DNA from: an uncultured Lachnospiraceae bacterium
Lineage (GTDB): Bacteria > Bacillota > Clostridia > Lachnospirales > Lachnospiraceae
Assembly: GCA_947625875.1 (NCBI GenBank)
Contig: CANQQG010000001.1
Coordinates: forward strand, 45,023 to 109,022
Length of the DNA stretch: 64,000 nt
Reading direction: 5' to 3'
The stretch's first letter is position 1. Each line of letters starts with the position of its first letter. Shown piece by piece: positions 1 to 9,711 of this stretch. The translations under genes were made by a program, and so were the position numbers. Below the pieces are notes generated by a model. The model ran no database searches. It saw nothing but the letters and a program-made list of their open reading frames with translations, and was not told the DNA's origin.

Positions 1-108
1 CCCCTTGCGGGAAACGCTCCCGATGTACATGCCGGGCCTTTTGCGGACAGCTTCCAGCCCTTCCAGAACGGAAATGCTGCCCTCATCATAAACTGCATTT
101 TTTGCCAT
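1..108 (-). CDS. DNA gyrase/topoisomerase IV subunit B, N-terminus only (runs off window start)
   Basis: Reverse-strand translation [36 protein letters not shown] matches the GyrB/ParE N-terminal signature ([17 protein letters not shown]). Not in the ORF track because it is truncated. Confidence 0.85.
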   Translation of the reverse strand, partial: MAKNAVYDEGSISVLEGLEAVRKRPGMYIGSVSRKG

Positions 109-281
109 TTCTCCTACCTCACTGTCTTGTCCCATCCAATGCCATGCCGCCGATGGCATTTCAGAATATTGGTAGTATATCACATTTTCCAAAAAATTGT
201 AAAGAATTTTTTCGAATACACGTTCGATTATTGATATCTTTTTAACGGCGGGCTATAATAAAAAACGGGGAGGCGGTTGGA

Positions 282-863
282 ATGAACGCGTTAGAATCGG
301 TAACTGCGGCTTTTGTCTCAGAAAGCAGAGAAATCTCAGGTGAAAATCTGGCAGGCGTGTATCTGCATGGCTCCGCCGTAATGGGGCGCTTTAACAGAGA
401 ATTTTCTTCTGCTCATTTAGGCTGGTACAGGAAAAATCCCTCAGACTATATCGGCAGGATGCATGGAACAGATAAAGACCTGGCAGCCCATTTTATGATT
501 CTTTATCACAGGGGTAAATGCCTTTACGGGAAAGAAATTCCGGATATTTTTGAACACGTAAAAGAGGAAATCTATCTTGACAGTATCTGGAATGATGTGG
601 CAGACGCAGAGAACGAGATCATGGCAAATCCCACCTATATCATCCTGAATTTATGCAGGGCGCTGGCCTATGCGACGGACCGGCTGATTTTATCAAAAAA
701 AGAGGGCGGCATTTGGGGAATTGCGAATCTTCCCGAAAAATACCATGGCCTGATATTATCTGCATTGGATGATTATGGGTCCGAAATAACGCTCCATTTG
801 GATATGGACTGCGCATATGAGTATGCTGCGTATATGAAAGGCCGGATTCAGAGTTTTCTGTAA
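282..863 (+). pseudogene. Aminoglycoside nucleotidyltransferase (AadA/ANT-like) with an in-frame internal deletion removing the catalytic motif
   Basis: GVYLHGSAVMGRFN is followed directly by SSAHLGWYRKNPSDYI..DKDLAAHF..LYGKEI; the expected SDIDL-type segment is missing. C-terminal LNLCRALAYATD..SKKEGGIWGIANLP is typical of the family. Confidence 0.7.
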
Positions 864-898
864 AAGGCCTGAATGAAAGAGAGCAGGAGGCAGTTGAC

Positions 899-1096
899 AT
901 GATGATGACATTGTTTGATGACGAATACATTTTGAAAACGTACACAAAGGATATTGAAAATAAAAAAGACAGAGAAACAGCCGAAAGAATGATAAAGGCC
1001 GGAAAATTAACCATTGAGGAGATTGCCGGCTATGTTCCCACATTATCACTTGACGAATTAAAGAAACTTAAATCTGACATTATGCAGACGACATAA
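899..1096 (+). CDS. Small hypothetical protein (65 aa)
   Basis: Open frame MMMTLFDDEYILKTYTKD..LTIEEIAGYVPTLSLDELKKLKS; charged helical composition; family uncertain. Confidence 0.45.
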   Translation: MMMTLFDDEYILKTYTKDIENKKDRETAERMIKAGKLTIEEIAGYVPTLSLDELKKLKSDIMQTT

Positions 1097-1225
1097 TCAT
1101 TGCATCGAAAAAATTGAATGAAACACCAACAGGCGCAGAGCGTACAGAAACCGTAAACCGGTCGTCTATACGCTCTGTTTTTTTGCCCCGAAAAAAGAAA
1201 TACATGACGTCAAACCGCCAAAAAT

Positions 1226-2404
1226 TTATGACTCCCCTTCTTCTTTACTGCGCTGCAGCAATAACTCATGCAGTTTCTGTTCAGTATGGAATTCCGCAAG
1301 CAGTTCCTCCGTCTCCCGCAGCATTTTTTCTTTATAGCCCTTTGGCATGACCGGCCTGCGCACCGCGCGGATCAAAAGATTTTTCGGCGTATGCGACAGA
1401 TCTACAAATTCCAGCAGCTGCACCTTATAGCCCGCATATTCCAGCATATTCGCGTGCACCGCGTCCGTCGCCAGCGCGCTGAACCGCTCTTTTACAATGC
1501 CGTACCTCGTAAGTAGCTGCAGACGCTCTGTCCGGATCTGCCCGTTCAGCTCGTGCTGGCAGCATGGTACGGAAAAGATCATTTTCGCATTCCAGCAGAC
1601 CGCATGATAAAGCGCATAATCCGTCGCCGTATCACACGCATGAAGCGTGACGACCATGTCCACCGGCCCGCTGCACTGATAGCCGCTGATATCGCCCAGT
1701 TCAAAATGCAGCTGCGAATATCCGTATTTTACCGCCGCCGCTTCGCACTCCGCGATCACATCCGCTTTCAGATCCAGACCTGTCATGTCCACCGAAATCC
1801 CGCGCACCTGCGTCAGATAATAATACAGGATAAACGTCAGATATGATTTTCCGCAGCCGAAATCAATAATGCGCAGATGCTTTACATCCTGCTTTCGCAG
1901 CTCGTCTTCCACCAGCTCTAAAAAACGGTTGATCTGTTTAAACTTATCATACATGGAGCGGACGATTTTGCCTTCCTTTGTAAATATGCCCATATCCACA
2001 AGCGGCGGTATGACCATCCCCTCCGGCAAAAGATATTTCTTTTGCTTATTGTGCGCCGTTTCTATGCGGGGCGCTCCGGACTGCGCGCCCGTTTTTTTCC
2101 GTATCACAGAAACCTTGCCCTTTTTGGAGACCATAAGCTGGTACTCATATTGCGCGCTCCACGCATTCATCTGAAAAAAATCCACGCCCAGATACTGCCC
2201 GGCCATATCCGCCAGCGCCGTTTTTTCCAGATTTTCATGGAACGCCTGCGTTTCGGTATATTTTGTCAGCTGATAAAAGCGCTCGTTTTTCTGTATTTCC
2301 AGCCTGCGGTACGCCGCCCGCTTTTTATCCGGCTTGCTGATAACCGCCTTATATATATCATCCGATAAAATCTGTTCCAGCTCTTTTTCGATTTCCATAC
2401 ACAT
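1226..2404 (-). CDS. Class I SAM-dependent methyltransferase
   Basis: Motif I RIIDFGCGKSYLTFILYYYL, plus VDMVVTLHACDTATDYAL..FSVPCCQHELNGQ; long single ORF. Confidence 0.8.
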   Translation of the reverse strand: MCMEIEKELEQILSDDIYKAVISKPDKKRAAYRRLEIQKNERFYQLTKYTETQAFHENLEKTALADMAGQYLGVDFFQMNAWSAQYEYQLMVSKKGKVSVIRKKTGAQSGAPRIETAHNKQKKYLLPEGMVIPPLVDMGIFTKEGKIVRSMYDKFKQINRFLELVEDELRKQDVKHLRIIDFGCGKSYLTFILYYYLTQVRGISVDMTGLDLKADVIAECEAAAVKYGYSQLHFELGDISGYQCSGPVDMVVTLHACDTATDYALYHAVCWNAKMIFSVPCCQHELNGQIRTERLQLLTRYGIVKERFSALATDAVHANMLEYAGYKVQLLEFVDLSHTPKNLLIRAVRRPVMPKGYKEKMLRETEELLAEFHTEQKLHELLLQRSKEEGES

Positions 2405-2410
2405 TTCTTT

Positions 2411-3514
2411 CTATTTGCCAAAGTCACGAATGACTTCCAAAGCCGGGAGCGCATTGCCGTCATAGTCAAACAGCGCCTGGTTTGCCCATTCGTTGCCGCC
2501 CTTCCCCGGCTCGTTGATATATGCGCGCGCCGCTTCTGTCGCCCATTCCGAGCCCGGCACCGGAATCCACGCGGGCTCCCAGTAAAAGAACCCTTTGCCG
2601 CGCCCTTCCGGGACATTTTGAATCCGCGTTAAGATATCGCGCATGAAGTCCGCCTGCCCCTGCTTTGTCATCGGGTAATCGAGCGCGTCGATCAAAGACG
2701 CCCTTGTCGCATAGCCTTTGCGTTCGTCGTCGCTTAACTTTTCGTATTCTTTATAATCCTCCATCGTAAAGCCCATGGATACCTCTGCAATGATCAGATC
2801 CTTGCCGTATCGCACCGCGATGTCATTTAAGTTCGCCTCCAGCGCCGCAAGACTGCCATGCCAGAACGGATAATACGACAGCCCGATATACTGGAAATCC
2901 GCGCCGCCGTTTGCAAAATAATTGTCAAACCATGTGCGGTACAGCTCATTGTTGCCCCCATTGTCCAAGTGTATCATGACAGGGACTTCCGCATCCACTT
3001 CACGCACGCCGCGGATGCCCGCGCTGACAAAACGCGCGATCACATCATAATGCGGCGTCTTCCCGTAAGGCCACAAAAGGCCGTTGCTCAGTTCATTGCC
3101 GACTGCAACCATCGTAGGCGCAGCCCCCTGCGCGTGGAATTTTTCCATCGTTTCTCTGGTAAACGCATAAACCGCCTGCTCCAGCCCGTCCGCATCCAGC
3201 CCGCGCCATGCCTTCGGCACCGTCTGTTTCCCCGGATCCGCCCAGAAATCGCTGTAATGGAAATCAAGCAAAAAGCCCAGATCCTGCGACAATGCGCGCT
3301 TTGCGAGTTTTAACGTCGCCTCATAATCGCTGTTTCCCGCGCCATACGGGCTCCCGTCTTCCGCGTACGGATCGTTCCAGAGCCTCAGCCGCACATAATC
3401 CGCGCCATACGATTTCAGGATTTCCAGTGCATCTTTTTGTGTCCCATGGTCATAAAATTTCCCGCCGCAAGCTTCCACTTCCGCCAGTGACGAAATATCC
3501 ATTCCTTTTATCAT
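2411..3514 (-). CDS. GH53 arabinogalactan endo-beta-1,4-galactanase, no signal peptide
   Basis: MIKGMDISSLAEVE..DYVRLRLWNDPY..LLDFHYSDFWADPGKQ..PTMVAVGNELSNGLLWPYG..IGLSYYPFWHG..IIAEVSMG is typical GH53. Start placed at the internal Met. Confidence 0.9.
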   Translation of the reverse strand: MIKGMDISSLAEVEACGGKFYDHGTQKDALEILKSYGADYVRLRLWNDPYAEDGSPYGAGNSDYEATLKLAKRALSQDLGFLLDFHYSDFWADPGKQTVPKAWRGLDADGLEQAVYAFTRETMEKFHAQGAAPTMVAVGNELSNGLLWPYGKTPHYDVIARFVSAGIRGVREVDAEVPVMIHLDNGGNNELYRTWFDNYFANGGADFQYIGLSYYPFWHGSLAALEANLNDIAVRYGKDLIIAEVSMGFTMEDYKEYEKLSDDERKGYATRASLIDALDYPMTKQGQADFMRDILTRIQNVPEGRGKGFFYWEPAWIPVPGSEWATEAARAYINEPGKGGNEWANQALFDYDGNALPALEVIRDFGK

Positions 3515-3609
3515 ACAATCATCCTCTCTCTTTCTTGAATCCCGCGCCCTTACGCATAAAAACCCGCATGGAACCGGCATGATTCCATGCGGATTTTACA
3601 TACGCTTAA

Positions 3610-3834
3610 CTAAAAGCTAAAATCTTCAAAATCCGTAATCCTTTTTGCCATATATTTATAACGGCCGCGGATATCCTCATTCATCTTTAAAATATCCTCT
3701 TCCGTCCCCACATACTGGCAGCGGATGCAATGATACAGCTTCGTATCTTTATCATAAAACATATCAATGTCCAGATCTCTGAAGAAGCAGGACGGGCATC
3801 TGTAATTTAATTTGCCTTTTCCAAGTTGAGCCAT
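3610..3834 (-). CDS. Small zinc-ribbon protein
   Basis: 74 aa, CPSCFFRDLDID..YHCIRCQYVG (two CxxC knuckles); overlaps the 3' end of the upstream gene by 28 bp. Confidence 0.65.
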   Translation of the reverse strand: MAQLGKGKLNYRCPSCFFRDLDIDMFYDKDTKLYHCIRCQYVGTEEDILKMNEDIRGRYKYMAKRITDFEDFSF

Positions 3835-5645
3835 GTCGTAAATACCTCCTTATCCGTAATTTCCGCTTTGTAGCCCAATGTAAACATTGGTGAGAATGCA
3901 TAACCTTCTTTAAAGTAGCCTGTCGCATCCTTATGGTCGCAGGTCAGCGAAACCTTTGTCTCAATCGGCGGAATGACTGCCGAAACGCTGTCCGCGCCTT
4001 CCACATATTCTTCCCTGCACTTATATTCATAAGGAAGCTCGGTAACATCGCCGCCTTTCGCCGCCGACAAAGTAATGCTTGACATATCTTCTGTATATTC
4101 CGTCGTGCCATAGCATGCAACGATATATTCATTCAATTCTACTTTTGCATCCGGATTGCTCATTTCAAGCACATTGCGTTCTATGCGGATATTCGACGCG
4201 CCTTCCTCAAAGAAAATGCGGGTCTGCAGCTTCATGGTCAGGTCGGAAAATTCAATATCAACCGGATCCAATGTCAGGATACGCGTATTGCCTTCCTGTG
4301 AGAAATGCGCCTTGGTCGGACACAGGCACAGATCCACTTCCTCCCCATTATATGTAAGCTTCGCGCTCCTTACGGTGCCTTCACCCGCATAATGCGTAAA
4401 GTAACCCGCGCGATATTTCTCCTGGATCAGGAACGGATAAGACGCATCCTGAATATGGTCTGTCCCGATCCCGACTTTCCATTCCAGCTTTGCCACATAC
4501 GGACGCAGATCCACGATCGCGCCGCCCTGGTCCATGTTGACGCAGGCGCGCAGGAACGGATCACAATACCAGAACAGTTGCTTCTTAGAACCATATAAAA
4601 TATCTCTCCAAAGCGCGCACTCCGGCTCTGTGTAATGCTTCTTTTCTCTATAATAATCAGCAAACTCCGACATTGTCATATCAATGAGCTTGCCCTCTTT
4701 TTTCAGTTTGCCATAGTAAGCGCAGCCGTCCTCATAGGATTTCAGCAGCAGCTCATACGGAGCTTCCCATCTCCCCATCTTGTTCATCCAGCCCGGCCCT
4801 ACAAACATCATGTTGTAAGCATAACCGTTATTGAATTTCGCCAGATAACGGAACTGGTCGATCAGGTTGTACAGATACGGATAATCCCATGTCTTGCTGT
4901 CATAGATCATGCCGCGCAGCACGTTCTGCGGATGTGTGCCAAAATTAGAGCCGTTCCCATCATAACATGCGATCAGATCGCGGGAAAGATGCGGAATGGC
5001 GACAATGCCGCTGTCCTCCGCTTCATTTGCGGCAGGCGCATGCGTGTTCTGTTTTGACGGAATCCAGGGAGCCCATGGGCCGCCGTCCATAAACGTATAC
5101 CAGGAGTTATTACAGGTATGGTACGCTTTCGGGCCTTCCTCCCAGCAGGTTGCAACCGCGCATTTCACAGACGGGTATTTCTCCTTGATATAATTGATGA
5201 GATCCGCATCCATATAATAAGAGCCCGTCGATTCCGGATAAAAGCCAAACGTATCATGGAATTTTTCAAACACATCGTTTACGATGGACTTTTTATCTTC
5301 CATGGAAAACATCCAGATACAGAAATCCTTCGTCTTATATTTCTCACGAAACTCCTTACATGGAAGGCCAAGAAGCGTCAGGCCGATCTCGTCCCCATAT
5401 TTTTCATGATGTTCCTTTGCAAGCGAAACCGCTTCTTCATTAAACAGGCTGGCATACGTCATTTCAATGGTCGTCTTGAGCCCGTTTTTGTGCGCGCATT
5501 CCTGCTGCGTCTTAAAGATATCCAGCGATTCCGTAAGAAGCGCTTTTCTCCCGATATCCTCTGTTTTACCCTGGCCGGTCACTTTTTCAGCATATTCCGG
5601 CACCATTTCCGGGCGATGGATGATATTTACAATAAACTGATCCAT
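3807..5645 (-). CDS. Uncharacterised ~613-aa protein, putative carbohydrate-active enzyme of the galactan locus
   Basis: Long ORF in the gan-like operon; DFCIWMFSMEDKKSIVNDVFEKFHDTFGFYPESTGSYYMDADLI resembles polysaccharide-deacetylase-like TIM-barrel segments. No family recognised with certainty. Confidence 0.7.
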   Translation of the reverse strand: MDQFIVNIIHRPEMVPEYAEKVTGQGKTEDIGRKALLTESLDIFKTQQECAHKNGLKTTIEMTYASLFNEEAVSLAKEHHEKYGDEIGLTLLGLPCKEFREKYKTKDFCIWMFSMEDKKSIVNDVFEKFHDTFGFYPESTGSYYMDADLINYIKEKYPSVKCAVATCWEEGPKAYHTCNNSWYTFMDGGPWAPWIPSKQNTHAPAANEAEDSGIVAIPHLSRDLIACYDGNGSNFGTHPQNVLRGMIYDSKTWDYPYLYNLIDQFRYLAKFNNGYAYNMMFVGPGWMNKMGRWEAPYELLLKSYEDGCAYYGKLKKEGKLIDMTMSEFADYYREKKHYTEPECALWRDILYGSKKQLFWYCDPFLRACVNMDQGGAIVDLRPYVAKLEWKVGIGTDHIQDASYPFLIQEKYRAGYFTHYAGEGTVRSAKLTYNGEEVDLCLCPTKAHFSQEGNTRILTLDPVDIEFSDLTMKLQTRIFFEEGASNIRIERNVLEMSNPDAKVELNEYIVACYGTTEYTEDMSSITLSAAKGGDVTELPYEYKCREEYVEGADSVSAVIPPIETKVSLTCDHKDATGYFKEGYAFSPMFTLGYKAEITDKEVFTTWLNLEKAN

Positions 5646-5803
5646 GGCTACTCTCCTTTTCATTTATTCCCTTATATAACTGTGGTTCAGGTATCAAAAC
5701 GCATACGCATATGCAGCTTTGATACCAGAACCCGCCGTCCTTCAAAACATACGCCATGCGGCGTCCTGCCAGACGGCAGGAACGCACACGCATGGCCATT
5801 GCT

Positions 5804-6646
5804 TTAACCTTTTACAGCGCCGCCCGTAATGCCTTCTACATAGAACTTCTGCATGATGACGAACAATACAGAGATCGGGATGGCGATGATCACGCCGCCG
5901 GCGCAGAACACGCCGAAGTAATTACCGATCAGGTTCTTCTGCAGCAGGTTGAACAGGCCGATCGCAACCGTCCAGTCAGACGGGTTTTTGGATTTGATCA
6001 TCAACCTTGCCATAACGAAATCCATCCATGGATTCAGGAAAGAATTGATGACCGTATAAACGATGATCGGCTTTGACAGCGGAATAACAACCTTTGTAAA
6101 TATCGTAAACTCCGAAGCGCCTTCGAGCTTTGCGGATTCACGCAGCGACATCGGGATCGTGTCAAAGAACCCCTTACAGATCAGGAACCCAAGCCCGGAG
6201 CCCGCCGAATATACAATAATCAGGCCAAGCAGGCTGTCGGAAAGCCCGAGCAGTTTTAATACGAAATAAATCGCGATCATGGACAAAACGCCCGGGAACA
6301 TACCCAAAATAATCGAAAAACTCATCAACGGCTTACGTGCCGGGAAACGCATACAGCTGAATGCATACGAAACCATCAGGACAAACAGCGTTGAGATAAT
6401 ACAGCAGGCAACACCGATAATCAGTGAATTTTTAAACCATGCCGGGAAATTTGCCGCTGTGTCAGGGCGCAGGAACAATTGCGCAAAATTATCTATCGAC
6501 CATTTCTCCGGAAAGAAATGCGACGTGTCAATACCTTTATTTGCACTCAGCGCAGTCACTACCAGCCAGAGGATCGGCAGCAGCCAGAAAATCGCCAAAA
6601 GCGCCAAAACGATATGACGGCCTACTATTTTTACTTTTTTCTTCAT
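5804..6646 (-). CDS. Carbohydrate ABC transporter permease, MalG/GanQ type
   Basis: Six-TM pattern; EAA loop ESAKLEGASEFTIFTKVVIPLSKP; C-terminal EGITGGAVKG. Confidence 0.9.
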   Translation of the reverse strand: MKKKVKIVGRHIVLALLAIFWLLPILWLVVTALSANKGIDTSHFFPEKWSIDNFAQLFLRPDTAANFPAWFKNSLIIGVACCIISTLFVLMVSYAFSCMRFPARKPLMSFSIILGMFPGVLSMIAIYFVLKLLGLSDSLLGLIIVYSAGSGLGFLICKGFFDTIPMSLRESAKLEGASEFTIFTKVVIPLSKPIIVYTVINSFLNPWMDFVMARLMIKSKNPSDWTVAIGLFNLLQKNLIGNYFGVFCAGGVIIAIPISVLFVIMQKFYVEGITGGAVKG

Positions 6647-8058
6647 TATTGGAATTCCTCCTCTTTATCACCACTGATCATTCGCGTATAACTCAGCAGC
6701 GTAATCACTGCACAGATAAGGAATGTCACGATACCGATCACAGAAGCCATCTTATAGTTTGAATTATCGTTCGTCAACGTAAACAGCCATGTGATCAGAA
6801 GATCCGTTTCCTTTGCATTTGAATTTGCAAATGCCATATTCGTCGTCGTATACGCATTCGTCAACAGGTATATGACGTTAAAGTTATTGATATTGGCAAT
6901 TACGGATGTTACAAGGCTCGGCCCTGTGATAAAAAGCATATACGGCATTGTGATCTTCCAGAAGATCTGGAACTCCGTCGCGCCGTCGATCCGCGCACTC
7001 TCCAGCTGCTCGCCCGGAATGTTCATCAGGATACCGGTTGCGATCAGCATCTGATACGGAACGCCGATCCAGATATTGATCAGGATGATCATGACATGCG
7101 CCCAGCCCGGTTTTGACAAAAACGGGATAAACGCCGCGCCGCTGCTGAGGATACCCGCATCCCGCAGGAAGGAAGTGATCCCCACCCGGTTGCAGATGCC
7201 ATTGATGATCCCATAGTCGCCAAACATCTTGCTGATCAAAAGCAGCGTGACAAACTGCGGGATCGCGATCGTAACGATAAATGCCGTCCTCCAGAACTTC
7301 TTGCCTTTCGTGTTCTCGTGATTGATAAATTTTGCAAGCAGGATGCCGCCAATATAAGTCGTAAACGTAGCAAGCACCGCCCAGACAAGCGTCCAGAGAA
7401 GAATGCGGGCAAATGCATAGCCAAACGTGATCGTCGTTGAAGTCGTAAACAGCGCTTTAAAGTTTGAAAGCCCCACCCATGTAAACAGGTACGTCGGCGG
7501 CTGATGGTCCACGTCATAGTTTGTAAACGCGATACATACCATGAACAGGATCGGAATGACATTGATCAGCAACACACCGATGCTCGGAAGCGTCAGCAAT
7601 GTCACATGGAACTTTTCATTCAGCAACAGCTTCAGGTCCTCGCCAAGCGTATTGATATGCTTGCCCTGCTCCGCCATCTTCTGAATGCGGTAAACCGTTC
7701 CCATATTGCTCAGCCACAGAGCAATAAATGCAATTATGATCAAAACCCCCATAATACCGACCAGCAGGATCAAAAGCGAGTTATCGCCTTTCGTCTCAAC
7801 CGTCGTCATCGTAAGCGGGTCAAAGGAAGATTCCCGCTGTACCGTACCGAGCGTTCCCAGTTTTGCCATATATGGCCCTGTCACCATAAACGTAAACACA
7901 AAGAACCCAATCTCTATCAGCGTCATCAGGACGCCCTTGGCGATCTGGCCTCTGCCGATATAGCCCGCGCCCATGATGATCAGCGACAGCTTTGTCCAGA
8001 TATCGCCTTTTGAGACGCCGGCGCCAAAATCTTTAAAAATATTTCTTGACTCTTCCAT
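6646..8058 (-). CDS. Sugar ABC transporter permease, MalF/GanP type
   Basis: EAA loop LESARIDGATEFQIFWKITMPYMLF; NNFNVIYLLT; adjacent to the MalG-type permease. Confidence 0.9.
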   Translation of the reverse strand: MEESRNIFKDFGAGVSKGDIWTKLSLIIMGAGYIGRGQIAKGVLMTLIEIGFFVFTFMVTGPYMAKLGTLGTVQRESSFDPLTMTTVETKGDNSLLILLVGIMGVLIIIAFIALWLSNMGTVYRIQKMAEQGKHINTLGEDLKLLLNEKFHVTLLTLPSIGVLLINVIPILFMVCIAFTNYDVDHQPPTYLFTWVGLSNFKALFTTSTTITFGYAFARILLWTLVWAVLATFTTYIGGILLAKFINHENTKGKKFWRTAFIVTIAIPQFVTLLLISKMFGDYGIINGICNRVGITSFLRDAGILSSGAAFIPFLSKPGWAHVMIILINIWIGVPYQMLIATGILMNIPGEQLESARIDGATEFQIFWKITMPYMLFITGPSLVTSVIANINNFNVIYLLTNAYTTTNMAFANSNAKETDLLITWLFTLTNDNSNYKMASVIGIVTFLICAVITLLSYTRMISGDKEEEFQ

Positions 8059-8107
8059 TACAATCCCTCTCCAAGCGTTTTTTTGCAAACATACGCTGCA
8101 TTTAAAA

Positions 8108-8141
8108 CATAACCCACATACCCAAAGGCATGTGGGTTATG
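8108..8141 (-). terminator. Intercistronic hairpin between solute-binding protein and permease genes
   Basis: CATAACCCACAT..ATGTGGGTTATG, perfect 12-bp stem. Confidence 0.6.
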
Positions 8142-8165
8142 AAAATTCCCAAATGCAGTTAAAAT

Positions 8166-9560
8166 TTAGTTTACAGCCTGTGTAATACCTGCCACTGCAT
8201 CATCCAGAAGCTTCTGCACATCGCCGGTCCCGTCCACAAGGCTTTGGCCAAGGGATGCGGTCGGATCCCAGAACTTATCGCCAACGATCTGGCGGTCAGC
8301 AAATTCAGCCTGTGCAGCAAGCGCGTCCAATGCCGGGGAAGAAACCTGGCTGAATGCATTTGCGTTTGCCGGGCCTTCGCCTGTCGCCTGGCCGTATTTC
8401 AGCTGGCTCGCTTCATTTGTAAGGTATTCCGCAAGAAGCATCGCCCAGCCCATCTGATCGGAATAAGCGTTTACGCCTACCAGCTTGCTGCCGGAGAAGG
8501 AACCCATCTGTACGTCCTTGCCGCCCGCGTTAAAGGTAGGGAGCTTTGCAGCGCCGTAATCTTCGCCGTAACCTTTTACAATATCATCTAATGCCCATGT
8601 ACCGTTTACATAAGCGATCAGATCCTGTCCATACATTGCACGCGAATCCGTATCGCCAACAGAGATGAACGCGCTGTTGGAAGCGATCTTTTCAATTGCC
8701 TCCGCAACTTCCGCGCCTGTCGGTGAATTTGTCGTAGAGTTCCAGTCGCAGCTGTTGGAACCGTCGTCATTCTTTGAAAGCGTCATGCCTGTCTGTCCGA
8801 AGAAGGAATACAGATACCATGCATTGGAGAGATCCATGCCGACTTTCTTGCCCGCGTCAGCGGCCTTCTGGAGCATCGTATCCCAGGAAGCCACATCCTC
8901 TTCCGACAGGTACTCCTTATTGTAATACAGGAAATATCCGTTTGATGCGCTCATCGGATATGCATAAAGCTTACCGTCTACCGAAGCTGCCTCTACAACG
9001 AAATCCTGGTTTGCCGTCTTTACATCATACGTGTAATTTGCCGTTATCTCCTGAAGCGCGCCCGCTTTTACCAGATCCTCGATCTGGTCGTCCGCGAAGA
9101 AATATACGTCCGCCGCCGCTTCAACGTCCTCAAGCACGCGGTCTTTCGCTTCACTCTCGGATACCGCGCCGATATTAATCTGGAAATCAATGTCCGAATA
9201 CTCTTTCTTGAAATCCTCTACGATCTCAGCGATAACCTTCTGGTAATTCTCCTGCTCAGAGCACCACAGGTCAAGCGTTACCGTACCCTCGGTGGCGTCT
9301 TTTAAGTTCTGGATCGCCGCCGCGCCGTCTGTCGCGCCGCTGTCCGCAGCCGCCGTATCCTCGCCGCCTGCAGCCGTATCCGCCGCTGCCGTATCTGCCG
9401 CCGCGTCATCTCCGCTGCCCGCGTCATCTCCTGCAGCCGTATCCGCCGCATCATTTCCGCCGTCTGCCGCCGCATCGCCGCTGTCACTGCCGCCGCAGCC
9501 TGCTGTCAGGGCAGCCACCATGCTTACACAGAGCAATGCGCTCACTAATTTCTTTTTCAT
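8166..9560 (-). CDS. Extracellular sugar-binding lipoprotein of the ABC transporter (maltose/galacto-oligosaccharide type)
   Basis: Lipobox LTAGCGG, A/D/G-rich linker, then VTLDLWCSEQENYQKVIAEIVEDFKKEYSDIDFQ. Confidence 0.88.
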   Translation of the reverse strand: MKKKLVSALLCVSMVAALTAGCGGSDSGDAAADGGNDAADTAAGDDAGSGDDAAADTAAADTAAGGEDTAAADSGATDGAAAIQNLKDATEGTVTLDLWCSEQENYQKVIAEIVEDFKKEYSDIDFQINIGAVSESEAKDRVLEDVEAAADVYFFADDQIEDLVKAGALQEITANYTYDVKTANQDFVVEAASVDGKLYAYPMSASNGYFLYYNKEYLSEEDVASWDTMLQKAADAGKKVGMDLSNAWYLYSFFGQTGMTLSKNDDGSNSCDWNSTTNSPTGAEVAEAIEKIASNSAFISVGDTDSRAMYGQDLIAYVNGTWALDDIVKGYGEDYGAAKLPTFNAGGKDVQMGSFSGSKLVGVNAYSDQMGWAMLLAEYLTNEASQLKYGQATGEGPANANAFSQVSSPALDALAAQAEFADRQIVGDKFWDPTASLGQSLVDGTGDVQKLLDDAVAGITQAVN

Positions 9561-9613
9561 CAGAAAATCCTCCCTTGCTTTTTATTATTGAAACTGACAA
9601 CGCCGCAGAATCC

Positions 9614-9669
9614 CTGCGCAATCGGTTGTCCATCGGACTTAGTATATAACTTGTGCCAATTTCTGTCAA
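9614..9669 (-). promoter_or_regulatory. Promoter plus LacI-type operator upstream of the solute-binding protein gene
   Basis: Minus strand TTGACA-17 nt-TATACT (9664-9669 / 9641-9646) followed by CAACCGATTGCGCA (operator core 9619-9628). Confidence 0.65.
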
Positions 9670-9711
9670 TAGGTTTCATTTAAAAATTATAAAAGCAGGG
9701 GAAAATTTCCC

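Noticed and set aside
5118-5807. 229-aa plus-strand ORF opposite the 3807-5645 gene
   Set aside because: Low-complexity His/Arg/Phe composition characteristic of antisense translation; no RBS.
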